Below the pieces are notes generated by a model. The model was given only the letters and a program-made list of their open reading frames with translations. It did no database searches and was not told the origin of the DNA. This document shows positions 16,993-24,139 of a stretch of 35,835 nucleotides of DNA, piece after piece. The position numbers were made by a program, and so were the translations under genes. This stretch comes from a virus, in the IMG/VR virus record IMGVR_UViG_3300028027_000128, positions 1 through 35,835 of that record; one strand, written 5' to 3'. The stretch's first letter is position 1, and each line of letters starts with the position of its first letter.

Positions 16993-17846
16993 TATTTAAT
17001 GGCTTTTAATTCAGCTATTAATTGGTGATATTGTAAAAGAGAAACAATATTCTCATCCTTTACATTTTGTGTCTTATCTAAAGGTTGTAACAAAGTAGCT
17101 ACTTCAGCTAACTTAATTTGTGTAGTTTTATCAGTTACTGTAGGAATTAATTCAGTTAATGTTTTGTTAATTTGAGAAAATTGTTCATTAACAAATTCTC
17201 TTAATTTAACAGTATTAGTAACGTTGTTAATATATTCTTTTAATACTGATTTTTGAGCTGGGGTTAAGTCACCATACTTCTCATTAAATTTCTCTAACAA
17301 CATTTTGTATGCTAAAATACGTGTACCAGAATCCATTTTACTGTATTCTTCTAACACGCGATCTTTCACGTCTTCAACATTAACTTCTTTACGAGTAATA
17401 TGTTCAAGTAATGTTACTTTGTTATCGATAACTTGAGAAGGCTCAATGAATTCTAACGATCCATGAGCTTCAATTAAATTAGATACAGCGGCGTATTGTG
17501 TATAGTTGCTGATTTTTGCTTTAAAGAATTCTTCGATATCATAATGATTACGAATTTCCTTAATAATATTGTATTTTTCCTTACGTAAAGCCGTTTTATT
17601 TAAACGGGAAGATATATCTAATACTGAATTAATTAATGATTCAGCTTTACCTTCGGTCAAAGCTTTACTTGTAATTAACGCCTGGTATAGTTTGTGTTCT
17701 TTTGTTAATTCGGTTTTACCAAAATATTTTTTAACGATTGCAATTGCTGCAGAATCTTTACCAGATACTGTATCAGATGCAATTTGTCTAACTAAAAGTT
17801 CAAATAGAATACCTGTATTTTTGTATTTGCTGTGTTTAATTTTCAT
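16992..17846 (-). CDS. Conserved head-region protein of T4-like phages (284 aa)
   Basis: A 284-residue, almost wholly helical protein beginning MKIKHSKYKNTGILFELLVR. I recognise the KNTGILFELLVRQ opening from environmental T4-like phage proteins encoded beside the portal, but no function is established to my knowledge. There is no catalytic motif, membrane segment or Cys pair; the C-terminal half looks coiled-coil. It begins the transcription unit that runs to the protease, with an ATATTTATA box exactly 20 bases before its ATG. A core-assembly or portal-associated role is inferred from position. Confidence 0.7.
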   Translation of the reverse strand: MKIKHSKYKNTGILFELLVRQIASDTVSGKDSAAIAIVKKYFGKTELTKEHKLYQALITSKALTEGKAESLINSVLDISSRLNKTALRKEKYNIIKEIRNHYDIEEFFKAKISNYTQYAAVSNLIEAHGSLEFIEPSQVIDNKVTLLEHITRKEVNVEDVKDRVLEEYSKMDSGTRILAYKMLLEKFNEKYGDLTPAQKSVLKEYINNVTNTVKLREFVNEQFSQINKTLTELIPTVTDKTTQIKLAEVATLLQPLDKTQNVKDENIVSLLQYHQLIAELKAIK

Positions 17847-17866
17847 AGTGTATAGTGTGCACTACC

Positions 17867-17875
17867 TATAAATAT
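17867..17875 (-). promoter_or_regulatory. ATATTTATA box after portal gene
   Basis: The minus-strand sequence ATATTTATAGG lies 20 bases before the ATG at 17846, in a 36-base gap. The following GG matches the box at 33537. A late-promoter role is inferred. Confidence 0.5.
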
Positions 17876-17882
17876 GTAGTCG

Positions 17883-19757
17883 TTATATGCCCTTGATATT
17901 ATTTTCATTAAGTAATGATGATTCTTGTTCCTCTTCGAATACTATTTCCTTACGTGGTATTGCAAATCCTTCAAACAATCCTTTGTTTTTCTTTAACTCA
18001 AACATTGCTTTTGGAGAGCCACTACCTTCTTCAGTAGCATTCGCAGTGTATAACGAACCATTTTCTTTACTTCCTAATCTATCTTTACCTAATGGATCTT
18101 TTTGTGTACCAATAATTGATGCTTTTTCTTCAGGACGACCAACAGGACGTTTCTCATCATAACCCGGAGGTATAGGACCATCTATATCCATTCCTGTTCT
18201 ACCTTTACCATATAATGAAGCTAAGTCATGTGGTGTACCGTATGATTTACCAGTTTTAGCTGGGTCATTACCTTCATTTTCAATTTGACCTATTCTAAAT
18301 GTACGTTTTTTATCTTCAAGAACTAAATCACGATACTCATCATATTGATCTTCACTGAATTGGAAGATATTGTGATATATAAAGTCTGAAGGCAATAGGT
18401 TTGTATCTTGGATAGATTTAGCTAAATCAACTTTTTCTTTCCACAATGCTATCTTTTCTTGTTCGTAAACAACAGATGGTGTAGTTAATGATAACTCAAA
18501 GTTAGTTAAAGAAGCACCATCATATCCCTGTGTATATAAGTGTACTAATGCAACTTTATATAATTCAGATAATGCGATACGTTGAATGCGTTCAACAGTA
18601 CGAGCGAAGCGAATATCTTCAGCAGCTAATGTAGCTTTACCTTGTAAATCTTTTTCAAATCCGAAGAATGCTTTAGGTACCTTTAAGGCAGCTAACATCT
18701 CATCACGTAAAAACGCAACGTCTTCTATAGCATTATATTCTAATCCTTTTAAAGTATCAATTTTAGTTGCTGTATCATTACCACGTGTAGGAATATAAAA
18801 ATCCTCCATTAGGTTCTGCATGTTATACTTTAAGTTGTATTCACCTGTTTGTGGATCGATATATGGAGTTTTCTTCATTTTCTGAACCAACTTCTGCATA
18901 TATCCGTCTACTTCATTTGGAGGTATGTTACCAACATTAATGCTAAATACGCGCTTTTCCGGGGCACGGGTAATACGATGCAATAACATCGCATCTTTCA
19001 TCAACACATACTGTTTATAAGTTTTACGTGCTGGTTCTATATACGAACGCCCATAAGGTAGGTAATTAACGTCAGTTAATAGCCTAAAATGCGCTACTTC
19101 ATAGTTTTCAAATTGGACTTTACCATCTTTATCCTTCATACGAGTATTAATACCACCCGCCGCGATTACTGATGGGTCAATTCTGAATACAACTTTAGAT
19201 GGATTTTGAGGATCAGTACCTTCTTCACGCACCATATCGTATACTGATAATGGTGTAACATTATACACACCAAATTGTTCAGCAATTTCTAAGTGTAAAT
19301 AAAAATCACCATACTTACACATATTACGAATCCATAACCATAAATTAAATTCGATATTTAATATATCATAAAATAAGTTATATAGAATACGTTGTGTGTT
19401 TTCGTCTGAGCTTCTAATTTGTAATACCTCTCCAGCTTCGTTTTTCAATGTAGATTCATCAGCAATAATATCTAATGCAGATGCGATAATTGATTCTGTA
19501 TCCATTGCTTCATAGTCAGTATATAACTGAATACGAAGTGTTTGATAATTCATAGTAGGGTTGTATGGCATGTTAGCCCCGTATCTATGTAATTTAGTAA
19601 ATCTGTCTACTAATGCGTTTGTCTTTACGTTACCGTAGGCTTGAATTCGGTCTACGTCTATTGTTTTTAATTGATTACCACCAACGTTTCGGATGATGAC
19701 ATCAGTGCTAAACAATCTTGTTAATCTACTGAAAAGACCAGTATTTTGATCAGCCAT
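17883..19757 (-). CDS. 20: Portal vertex protein (gp20-like)
   Basis: A 624-residue protein (T4 gp20: 524) forming the dodecameric portal through which DNA is packaged. Family marks include YRxxA-like MNYQTLRIQLYTDYEAMDTE (about 69-88), ALDIIADEST, the wing/stem region IRNMCKYGDFYLHLEI, EPARKTYKQYVLMKDAMLLH, RAPEKRVFSINVGNIP, and LKVPKAFFGFEKD with AAEDIRFARTVERIQ. The extra ~100 residues are a C-terminal, Gly/Pro/Glu-rich tail (about 500-624) ending SSLLNENNIKGI, which is not part of the T4 core. The gene follows the terminase by 32 bases and has a box 20 bases before its ATG. T4 places gp18 and gp19 between these genes; here they are missing. Confidence 0.93.
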   Translation of the reverse strand: MADQNTGLFSRLTRLFSTDVIIRNVGGNQLKTIDVDRIQAYGNVKTNALVDRFTKLHRYGANMPYNPTMNYQTLRIQLYTDYEAMDTESIIASALDIIADESTLKNEAGEVLQIRSSDENTQRILYNLFYDILNIEFNLWLWIRNMCKYGDFYLHLEIAEQFGVYNVTPLSVYDMVREEGTDPQNPSKVVFRIDPSVIAAGGINTRMKDKDGKVQFENYEVAHFRLLTDVNYLPYGRSYIEPARKTYKQYVLMKDAMLLHRITRAPEKRVFSINVGNIPPNEVDGYMQKLVQKMKKTPYIDPQTGEYNLKYNMQNLMEDFYIPTRGNDTATKIDTLKGLEYNAIEDVAFLRDEMLAALKVPKAFFGFEKDLQGKATLAAEDIRFARTVERIQRIALSELYKVALVHLYTQGYDGASLTNFELSLTTPSVVYEQEKIALWKEKVDLAKSIQDTNLLPSDFIYHNIFQFSEDQYDEYRDLVLEDKKRTFRIGQIENEGNDPAKTGKSYGTPHDLASLYGKGRTGMDIDGPIPPGYDEKRPVGRPEEKASIIGTQKDPLGKDRLGSKENGSLYTANATEEGSGSPKAMFELKKNKGLFEGFAIPRKEIVFEEEQESSLLNENNIKGI

Positions 19758-19777
19758 TTTTTATAATTTGTTATATG

Positions 19778-19786
19778 TATAAATAT
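19778..19786 (-). promoter_or_regulatory. ATATTTATA box before portal gene
   Basis: The minus-strand sequence ATATTTATAC lies 20 bases before the portal ATG in the short gap after the terminase gene. The portal leader has no Shine-Dalgarno sequence. A late-promoter role is inferred. Confidence 0.5.
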
Positions 19787-19789
19787 TTG

Positions 19790-21370
19790 TTACCCTAAGA
19801 CCCATGACACATCTTCGATCGTTCCATTACCTAAATCTATTTGATAAGGATTAGCCATACCACTTGGCATTGATGGATCTGTAGGCAATGCAGTGCGAAT
19901 AATACCACCAAGAGTTGCTCTGCTTAAATCTACACTTTGTTGAAAGAATTTCATTGCAGTATCTCTTACAAACAATCCCATTCCCAACGCCATTACTAAG
20001 TCATCATTATATCCATTTTGAGATTGTGCTTTACCATTCATCCAAATGAATACACGCAATTCTTCTAACAAACGTTTTGAATGAAAGGTGAATTGTCGTT
20101 CTCGAATATACGCCTCCATTTTGGAGATAACAAGTGGTCTTGTCTTAGCTGATGTAGTAAATCCAGGAACTGTTTGTTCACTGTCCATTTTAGCCATCCA
20201 TTTATCCATTTGCATCTCACCATAAGCACGTGGTGAGTAATATGTGTTAGGGTATCCTTTTTCTATTATTGTATTGATAACATCCCACCCAATATTAGCA
20301 TTCTCTACTACAAGTAAAGCATTGTTGTACTCAGTAGCAACAGATACCAACATATTTCCATAAGTACGGGTATCCACTTGTGATTTGTACTCAGCCACTT
20401 GTTCAAGTGATACAGCATCGATAACGTGAAATGCTGAATAGTCCGCACCGTCACCGCGAGCAACGTCAGCGCACACAACATACTGCTTACTATAATCAGG
20501 ATAAGCCCAAATCCAAAAATCCCCACCCATAAAGCGGCGCTCAATAGGATCGGTGATAAAAGTTTCTTCATAAAATGATAATATATCAGGTTCAATAACT
20601 GAATTTCCAGATCCTAAGAAGTCACAATCATACTCTTGAGCAAATTCACGAGACGACATATTTGCACGCTCTGTTTCTTCCCACTTTTCATCTCTATCAG
20701 GGTGTAAATCCCATTTTAATTTAATTGCTTTAAATTCGTTCTTTCCTATTTCAGCATCGGTATACATTCTATGAAACCAGTTACCTACACCATTTGGAGA
20801 TGATAATGCTATAATTCCTCCACCCGTTGCAATGGTTGGTTTAATACTTGTATAAATTCTATCAATACCTTCAATGAAAGCAGCCTCATCTACAATAAGT
20901 AACGAAACGGCGTACGATCTACCTGCATCTGATGCAGCTGATGTAGCAACAATTTGAGAGTTATTGGCTAGTTTTAGTGATAATTTATTATCTGATATTG
21001 GTTTTATGTTACCTTTTAACCAAGAAGGTAATGAATTGTACATAAATTGTACCTTCTCTACCATTCCTTTAGCTGTTTCTTGTTTTGTTGCAATACACAA
21101 CACAGTTTTATCCTTTTGGAACAACATTGTCCATAATGCAAAACCAGCTGATAGTGTTGATATACCTAACTGTCTTGATTTATTTATAATACTAAATCTA
21201 TTATTTCTAAGATCATTTAATACGTTCTCTTGAAAGGGATATAAATGAAATAATACTCTACCTTTTACAGGGTGAGTAATGTAGCAGTATTTTCTAAAGA
21301 AGTGTACAGGATCGGTAGCACATTTGATGTATTCCGCCTTGATTATTTCTTTAATATTCGCTTGACTCAT
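19790..21370 (-). CDS. 17: Terminase large subunit (gp17-like)
   Basis: A 526-residue packaging motor with ATPase and nuclease halves. ATPase: a shifted Walker A NKSRQLGIST at 63-72 (Lys at the start of the loop rather than before Ser/Thr), Walker B SLLIVDEAAF at 156-165 with catalytic Glu162, and coupling motif LSSPNG at 189-194. Nuclease (RNase H-like): acidic residues Asp302 in CADVARGDGADYSAF, Glu356 in VVENANIG, and Asp456/457 in YNDDLVMALG. T4 gp17 is 610 residues. The N-terminus must include ATDPVHFFRKYCYI, so the ATG at 21370 is used, only three bases from an upstream ATATTTATA box. No small terminase gene is seen next to it. Confidence 0.94.
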   Translation of the reverse strand: MSQANIKEIIKAEYIKCATDPVHFFRKYCYITHPVKGRVLFHLYPFQENVLNDLRNNRFSIINKSRQLGISTLSAGFALWTMLFQKDKTVLCIATKQETAKGMVEKVQFMYNSLPSWLKGNIKPISDNKLSLKLANNSQIVATSAASDAGRSYAVSLLIVDEAAFIEGIDRIYTSIKPTIATGGGIIALSSPNGVGNWFHRMYTDAEIGKNEFKAIKLKWDLHPDRDEKWEETERANMSSREFAQEYDCDFLGSGNSVIEPDILSFYEETFITDPIERRFMGGDFWIWAYPDYSKQYVVCADVARGDGADYSAFHVIDAVSLEQVAEYKSQVDTRTYGNMLVSVATEYNNALLVVENANIGWDVINTIIEKGYPNTYYSPRAYGEMQMDKWMAKMDSEQTVPGFTTSAKTRPLVISKMEAYIRERQFTFHSKRLLEELRVFIWMNGKAQSQNGYNDDLVMALGMGLFVRDTAMKFFQQSVDLSRATLGGIIRTALPTDPSMPSGMANPYQIDLGNGTIEDVSWVLG

Positions 21371-21373
21371 GTA

Positions 21374-21382
21374 TATAAATAT
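21374..21382 (-). promoter_or_regulatory. ATATTTATA box abutting terminase start
   Basis: The minus-strand sequence ATATTTATA ends three bases before the terminase ATG. This is too close for an ordinary -10 element with a leader, so it either serves a leaderless transcript, or shows the box is not simply a -10 element. Confidence 0.42.
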
Positions 21383-21389
21383 ATAAAAG

Positions 21390-21415
21390 TGAGCTCAACC
21401 TTGCGGATGAGCTCA
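21390..21415 (-). terminator. Intrinsic terminator before terminase
   Basis: On the minus strand two TGAGCTCA arms pair over 8 bp, then after one mismatch two more C-G pairs close a GCAA tetraloop. A short T run (CTTTTATATATT) follows and merges with the box at 21374. It ends the unit containing the coiled-coil membrane protein. Confidence 0.75.
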
Positions 21416-21461
21416 GAGCTATAATACAGAGACTATAGCGGGGTATGTTCCTAAGGTAGAA

Positions 21462-22136
21462 CTATTTTGCAACCATCAAATATACTAATCCACCTACTAC
21501 AATACCAGCTCCAATCTTAGTGATTTTGTTCTTAAATTTAAGCTTTTGGTTTTGTAAGTATAATGTTTGGTATTGGTTTTTCCAATCTTTGATTTGTAAA
21601 TCTTGATTGGTCATAATATTTCTATATGTGCCTTCTTTCTTAATATAAACTGAAATAACACTGTCTTTACCATTTACTCTTGATTCAGTTAATGCAATAA
21701 CACTATCTTTAATTGTAATGATTTGTTTTGCACCATCTAATTCTGCTAAATCTTTAGCTGTAGATACTAATACTGGTTGTGCTAAAGGTAATTTGTTAGT
21801 TGTTGTATCTTTAGGGTAACGATTATTAAAAAATGTAATTAATTCGTGTTCGCTATAAGTGTCAACTGCTGCTTTTGATGAATCAACATATTGAACAACT
21901 TTAACTACTTTACCCTTAGCGTGAGCTAATTTGTCTTGTAATTGTACATCTACTAATACTAATGAATCAATCTTAGCACTATCTTTAGCTAAATCTAATT
22001 TCATTGAGTCAACAGCATGTACTAAGCTATCTTGTCTTTGTAAAAATTCTTTTGACAATCCAGCATCACTAACTTTATCAAAAATGATATAAGCTAATAC
22101 TAAAAATGCTAAAATTCCTAAAACTGCTTTTTTCAT
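21462..22136 (-). CDS. Two-membrane-segment coiled-coil protein (possible lysis/envelope protein)
   Basis: A 224-residue protein with a hydrophobic segment at each end: KKAVLGILAFLVLAYIIF (2-19) and IGAGIVVGGLVYLMVAK (about 208-224). Between them is a Lys-Asp-Ser-rich helical region (DSMKLDLAKDSAKIDSLV) with a probable coiled coil. Both ends therefore could sit in the inner membrane, with the middle outside or inside. No lipobox cysteine is present, so it is not a typical unimolecular spanin. A lysis, envelope-contact or tail-length role are all possible; none is proven. It begins five bases after the tagged winged-helix gene and ends before a terminator. Confidence 0.62.
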   Translation of the reverse strand: MKKAVLGILAFLVLAYIIFDKVSDAGLSKEFLQRQDSLVHAVDSMKLDLAKDSAKIDSLVLVDVQLQDKLAHAKGKVVKVVQYVDSSKAAVDTYSEHELITFFNNRYPKDTTTNKLPLAQPVLVSTAKDLAELDGAKQIITIKDSVIALTESRVNGKDSVISVYIKKEGTYRNIMTNQDLQIKDWKNQYQTLYLQNQKLKFKNKITKIGAGIVVGGLVYLMVAK

Positions 22137-22141
22137 ATATT

Positions 22142-23113
22142 TTATTTTATAATTCCTGCGTAATATTTCATTCTGTTAAGATCGTATTGATCAATTTCTT
22201 GTATTGGTTCTTCTTCAGTATCTGGCATTTCTAAATCTTCTGGTTCTTCTTTATTTGCCATCTTTCTAACATATTCAGATGATGCAAGCACATCTGCAAT
22301 ACGTTTTTCTAATGATGCTTTTAAATCACGTAAACGTTGTAATTCAGTAGATGGTTTATCACTGATATCACCGGCAGCTGATTTACCTTTTCTTAATTTT
22401 AGAATGTTAGATTTAGTAGCAGCTAAACGACGCTCTAATTCAGAATATTTTAACGATGCTTCAAAATCAGCATCTGATACTTTACCAACTTGAACTGGGG
22501 CTGCTTTTTCAATTGCATCTTCTTCAGGTTCAATCATATCTTCAGAACCATCAGCATTTGGTTCACCATCAAAATACATTGCTAATGGGTTTTCAGCACC
22601 TCCAACAAACATATCTTCAGCATCAGTTGCTGCTGGAGCTTGTGCTTGAGTACCTGCTGGTTCCTCTTCACCACCTGCACCTAATTTAACTAATACTCCT
22701 GCATCCATTAAACCATTAACGATAGCGTTAGCGATTTGTGGGCGAGCAAAATTAAATTGTGTTTGTAATGCTTTTTTATCAGCACCTGGATTTTCTCTAA
22801 AGTAATTAATAACATCAGCTAATGATGTACCTGAGATTGTTTTAGTGAATCTTGATGTATCAACATTATCATCAGCTAGTCTATAGCCTTTAGCGATACG
22901 AGCTAATTCATCAATATCTCCTTCTTCAACAAACTCAACTGGATCGTCAGCTGTACCTAATTTTGGATTTTTCTTTGCTTGGCGTGCTTTTTGGATCATC
23001 GCTTGTTTTTGAGGATCAGTCAATGCATTTGGATTACTTACATCGATTACTTCTTCAGATAATACTTCAGCGATGGCTTCGCGTATAATTTTGCGTAGTT
23101 CTTTACTTTTCAT
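22142..23113 (-). CDS. Tagged internal protein with winged-helix-like segment (323 aa)
   Basis: A 323-residue protein starting MKSKELRKIIREAIAEVLSE, a basic amphipathic helix with two I/L-x-E sites (IAE, LSE), as expected for a capsid-targeting sequence. Residues about 97-145 (TSLADVINYFRENP, ALQTQFNFARPQIANAIVNG, GVLVKLG) look like a winged helix-turn-helix. An acidic Ala/Pro linker and a coiled coil (about 225-285) follow; the C-terminus is acidic with YYAGIIK. The start at 23113 is chosen since the in-frame ATG at 23140 lies within the ATATTTATA box. If targeted to the head, it would be a DNA-binding internal protein; this is inference. Confidence 0.68.
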   Translation of the reverse strand: MKSKELRKIIREAIAEVLSEEVIDVSNPNALTDPQKQAMIQKARQAKKNPKLGTADDPVEFVEEGDIDELARIAKGYRLADDNVDTSRFTKTISGTSLADVINYFRENPGADKKALQTQFNFARPQIANAIVNGLMDAGVLVKLGAGGEEEPAGTQAQAPAATDAEDMFVGGAENPLAMYFDGEPNADGSEDMIEPEEDAIEKAAPVQVGKVSDADFEASLKYSELERRLAATKSNILKLRKGKSAAGDISDKPSTELQRLRDLKASLEKRIADVLASSEYVRKMANKEEPEDLEMPDTEEEPIQEIDQYDLNRMKYYAGIIK

Positions 23114-23139
23114 TTTGTCGGCGTTCGTGTTGTTCGTCA

Positions 23140-23148
23140 TATAAATAT
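23140..23148 (-). promoter_or_regulatory. ATATTTATA box before the tagged winged-helix gene
   Basis: The minus-strand sequence ATATTTATA lies 26 bases before the ATG at 23113 and overlaps the last base of the kinase gene. Its presence argues against the upstream in-frame starts. Confidence 0.45.
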
Positions 23149-23666
23149 TAAATATTTTGTAAAATTGTAGCAATACGTTGCTCTGTTGTACCTTCCACAG
23201 TAATTAATTTAGATGGTGAAAATTCAGCTAATGATAATTTAATTACTTCATCTATTTTAGCTCTATATTCTAAATCAGTAGTTCTAACACCATTATCTTC
23301 CATCTCAACGCCATTTGGACTAACGTAAACTACTAAATCATATCTGTTACGTAATGTCATAGCAGCTTCAACAAATGAACGCTTATCAAACTGATCAATT
23401 GATTGAGCACCTAATGTAAATGCACAAACATCCCATATTGTTCTATCTGTTAATACATTTTCACGTAATAATTCACTAGCACGTTCTGCTAAGAATACAA
23501 ACTGACCAGCTAATGTAGAATCAGTATTCAATGGAATACCCAAATCACGTAAATACTTGCTACGCTCAGTAGCTACATAATAGTCTTTAAATTGTTCTAA
23601 TTCAGACATTGCTTTTACTAATGTAGTTTTACCTACAGACATTGTACCTGCTAATCCTATTCTCAT
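23148..23666 (-). CDS. NadR-like P-loop kinase / ATPase (172 aa)
   Basis: A 172-residue P-loop protein of the AAA_28/NadR-kinase type, a group acting on nucleosides or nucleotides. Walker A is GTMSVGKTT at 7-15. Later segments fit a kinase LID and substrate site: ATERSKYLRDLGIP, then LTDRTIWDVCAFT around 92-104, and DLVVYVSPNGVE with DNGVRTTDLEYR near 115-140. It lies just after a small gene (ATGA overlap). With the HAD nucleotidase and nucleotidyltransferase further right it suggests a minor nucleotide/NAD-related theme. The substrate cannot be told; NMN-ribose kinase or deoxynucleotide kinase are both possible. Confidence 0.72.
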   Translation of the reverse strand: MRIGLAGTMSVGKTTLVKAMSELEQFKDYYVATERSKYLRDLGIPLNTDSTLAGQFVFLAERASELLRENVLTDRTIWDVCAFTLGAQSIDQFDKRSFVEAAMTLRNRYDLVVYVSPNGVEMEDNGVRTTDLEYRAKIDEVIKLSLAEFSPSKLITVEGTTEQRIATILQNI

Positions 23667-23872
23667 TTGTTTCTTTCGTTTATTTTTTTCATTTGACGAG
23701 CACTACGTCTATCATCCTTAGCTTGTTTAGCTACTTTATTCCAATTTTTAGGTTTATCAGCACCATTCTTATACTTGATTTCGACACTAATAGGTCCATT
23801 TCTGAACTTATCAGTATCGAATGTCCAAGTCTCAGTAGTGTCTTCGTGTTCGTATACTCGTGTAAATTTCAT
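23663..23872 (-). CDS. Small hypothetical protein (69 aa)
   Basis: A 69-residue protein: an N-terminal beta part (RVYEHEDTTETWTFDTDKF, ISVEIKYKNG) and a very basic C-terminal helix (KQAKDDRRSARQMKKINERN). Its stop overlaps the ATG of the kinase gene (ATGA), which supports translation. No family recognised; the basic tail could bind nucleic acid. Confidence 0.6.
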   Translation of the reverse strand: MKFTRVYEHEDTTETWTFDTDKFRNGPISVEIKYKNGADKPKNWNKVAKQAKDDRRSARQMKKINERNK

Positions 23873-23899
23873 ATATTAAATATAAAATTATTACCTTGC

Positions 23900-24136
23900 C
23901 TATACTCGAGCTCCTGTAGATTTAGCAGCAGCTGTTTTGTAGAATGGTACACCATTAACATCTTTCTTTCTATCTTCCCATTGATCTTTAGTGTATTTAA
24001 AACCAAATAACCAATATTCAGCAGCGCGTTTGTTGCCTTGAGGAATATAAGCTGGTCCTTCCCAACAATGCATCTTACCCATCCATGAGTAGATGATTGA
24101 ACCATCTTTTGTTCTAATTTGTTTTGTTTCTGCCAT
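23900..24136 (-). CDS. Small conserved phage protein with HCWEGPAYIPQGN motif (78 aa)
   Basis: A 78-residue protein with the order IRTKDGSIIYSWMGKMHCWEGPAYIP, here split as DGSIIYSWMGKMHC then WEGPAYIPQGNKRAAEYWLF. This is the D-G-x-HRxDGPA-like repeat style found in small phage proteins of unknown function. It starts three bases after the FAD dehydrogenase gene. A second reading of the same DNA at 23869-24105 in another frame lacks these motifs and is discarded. Function unknown. Confidence 0.66.
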   Translation of the reverse strand: MAETKQIRTKDGSIIYSWMGKMHCWEGPAYIPQGNKRAAEYWLFGFKYTKDQWEDRKKDVNGVPFYKTAAAKSTGARV

Positions 24137-24139
24137 ATA

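Noticed and set aside
21462-22136. Call of a spanin for the two-membrane-segment protein
   Set aside because: No lipobox cysteine and hydrophobic segments at both ends; kept as an unassigned membrane protein.
23114-23173. Longer starts at 23173 or 23140 for the winged-helix-like protein
   Set aside because: They lie in the preceding gene or inside the ATATTTATA box, and the tag begins at 23113.
23869-24105. Alternative 78-codon minus-strand frame overlapping the HCWEGPA gene
   Set aside because: It lacks recognisable motifs, while the other frame carries a conserved phage motif and fits the gene spacing.
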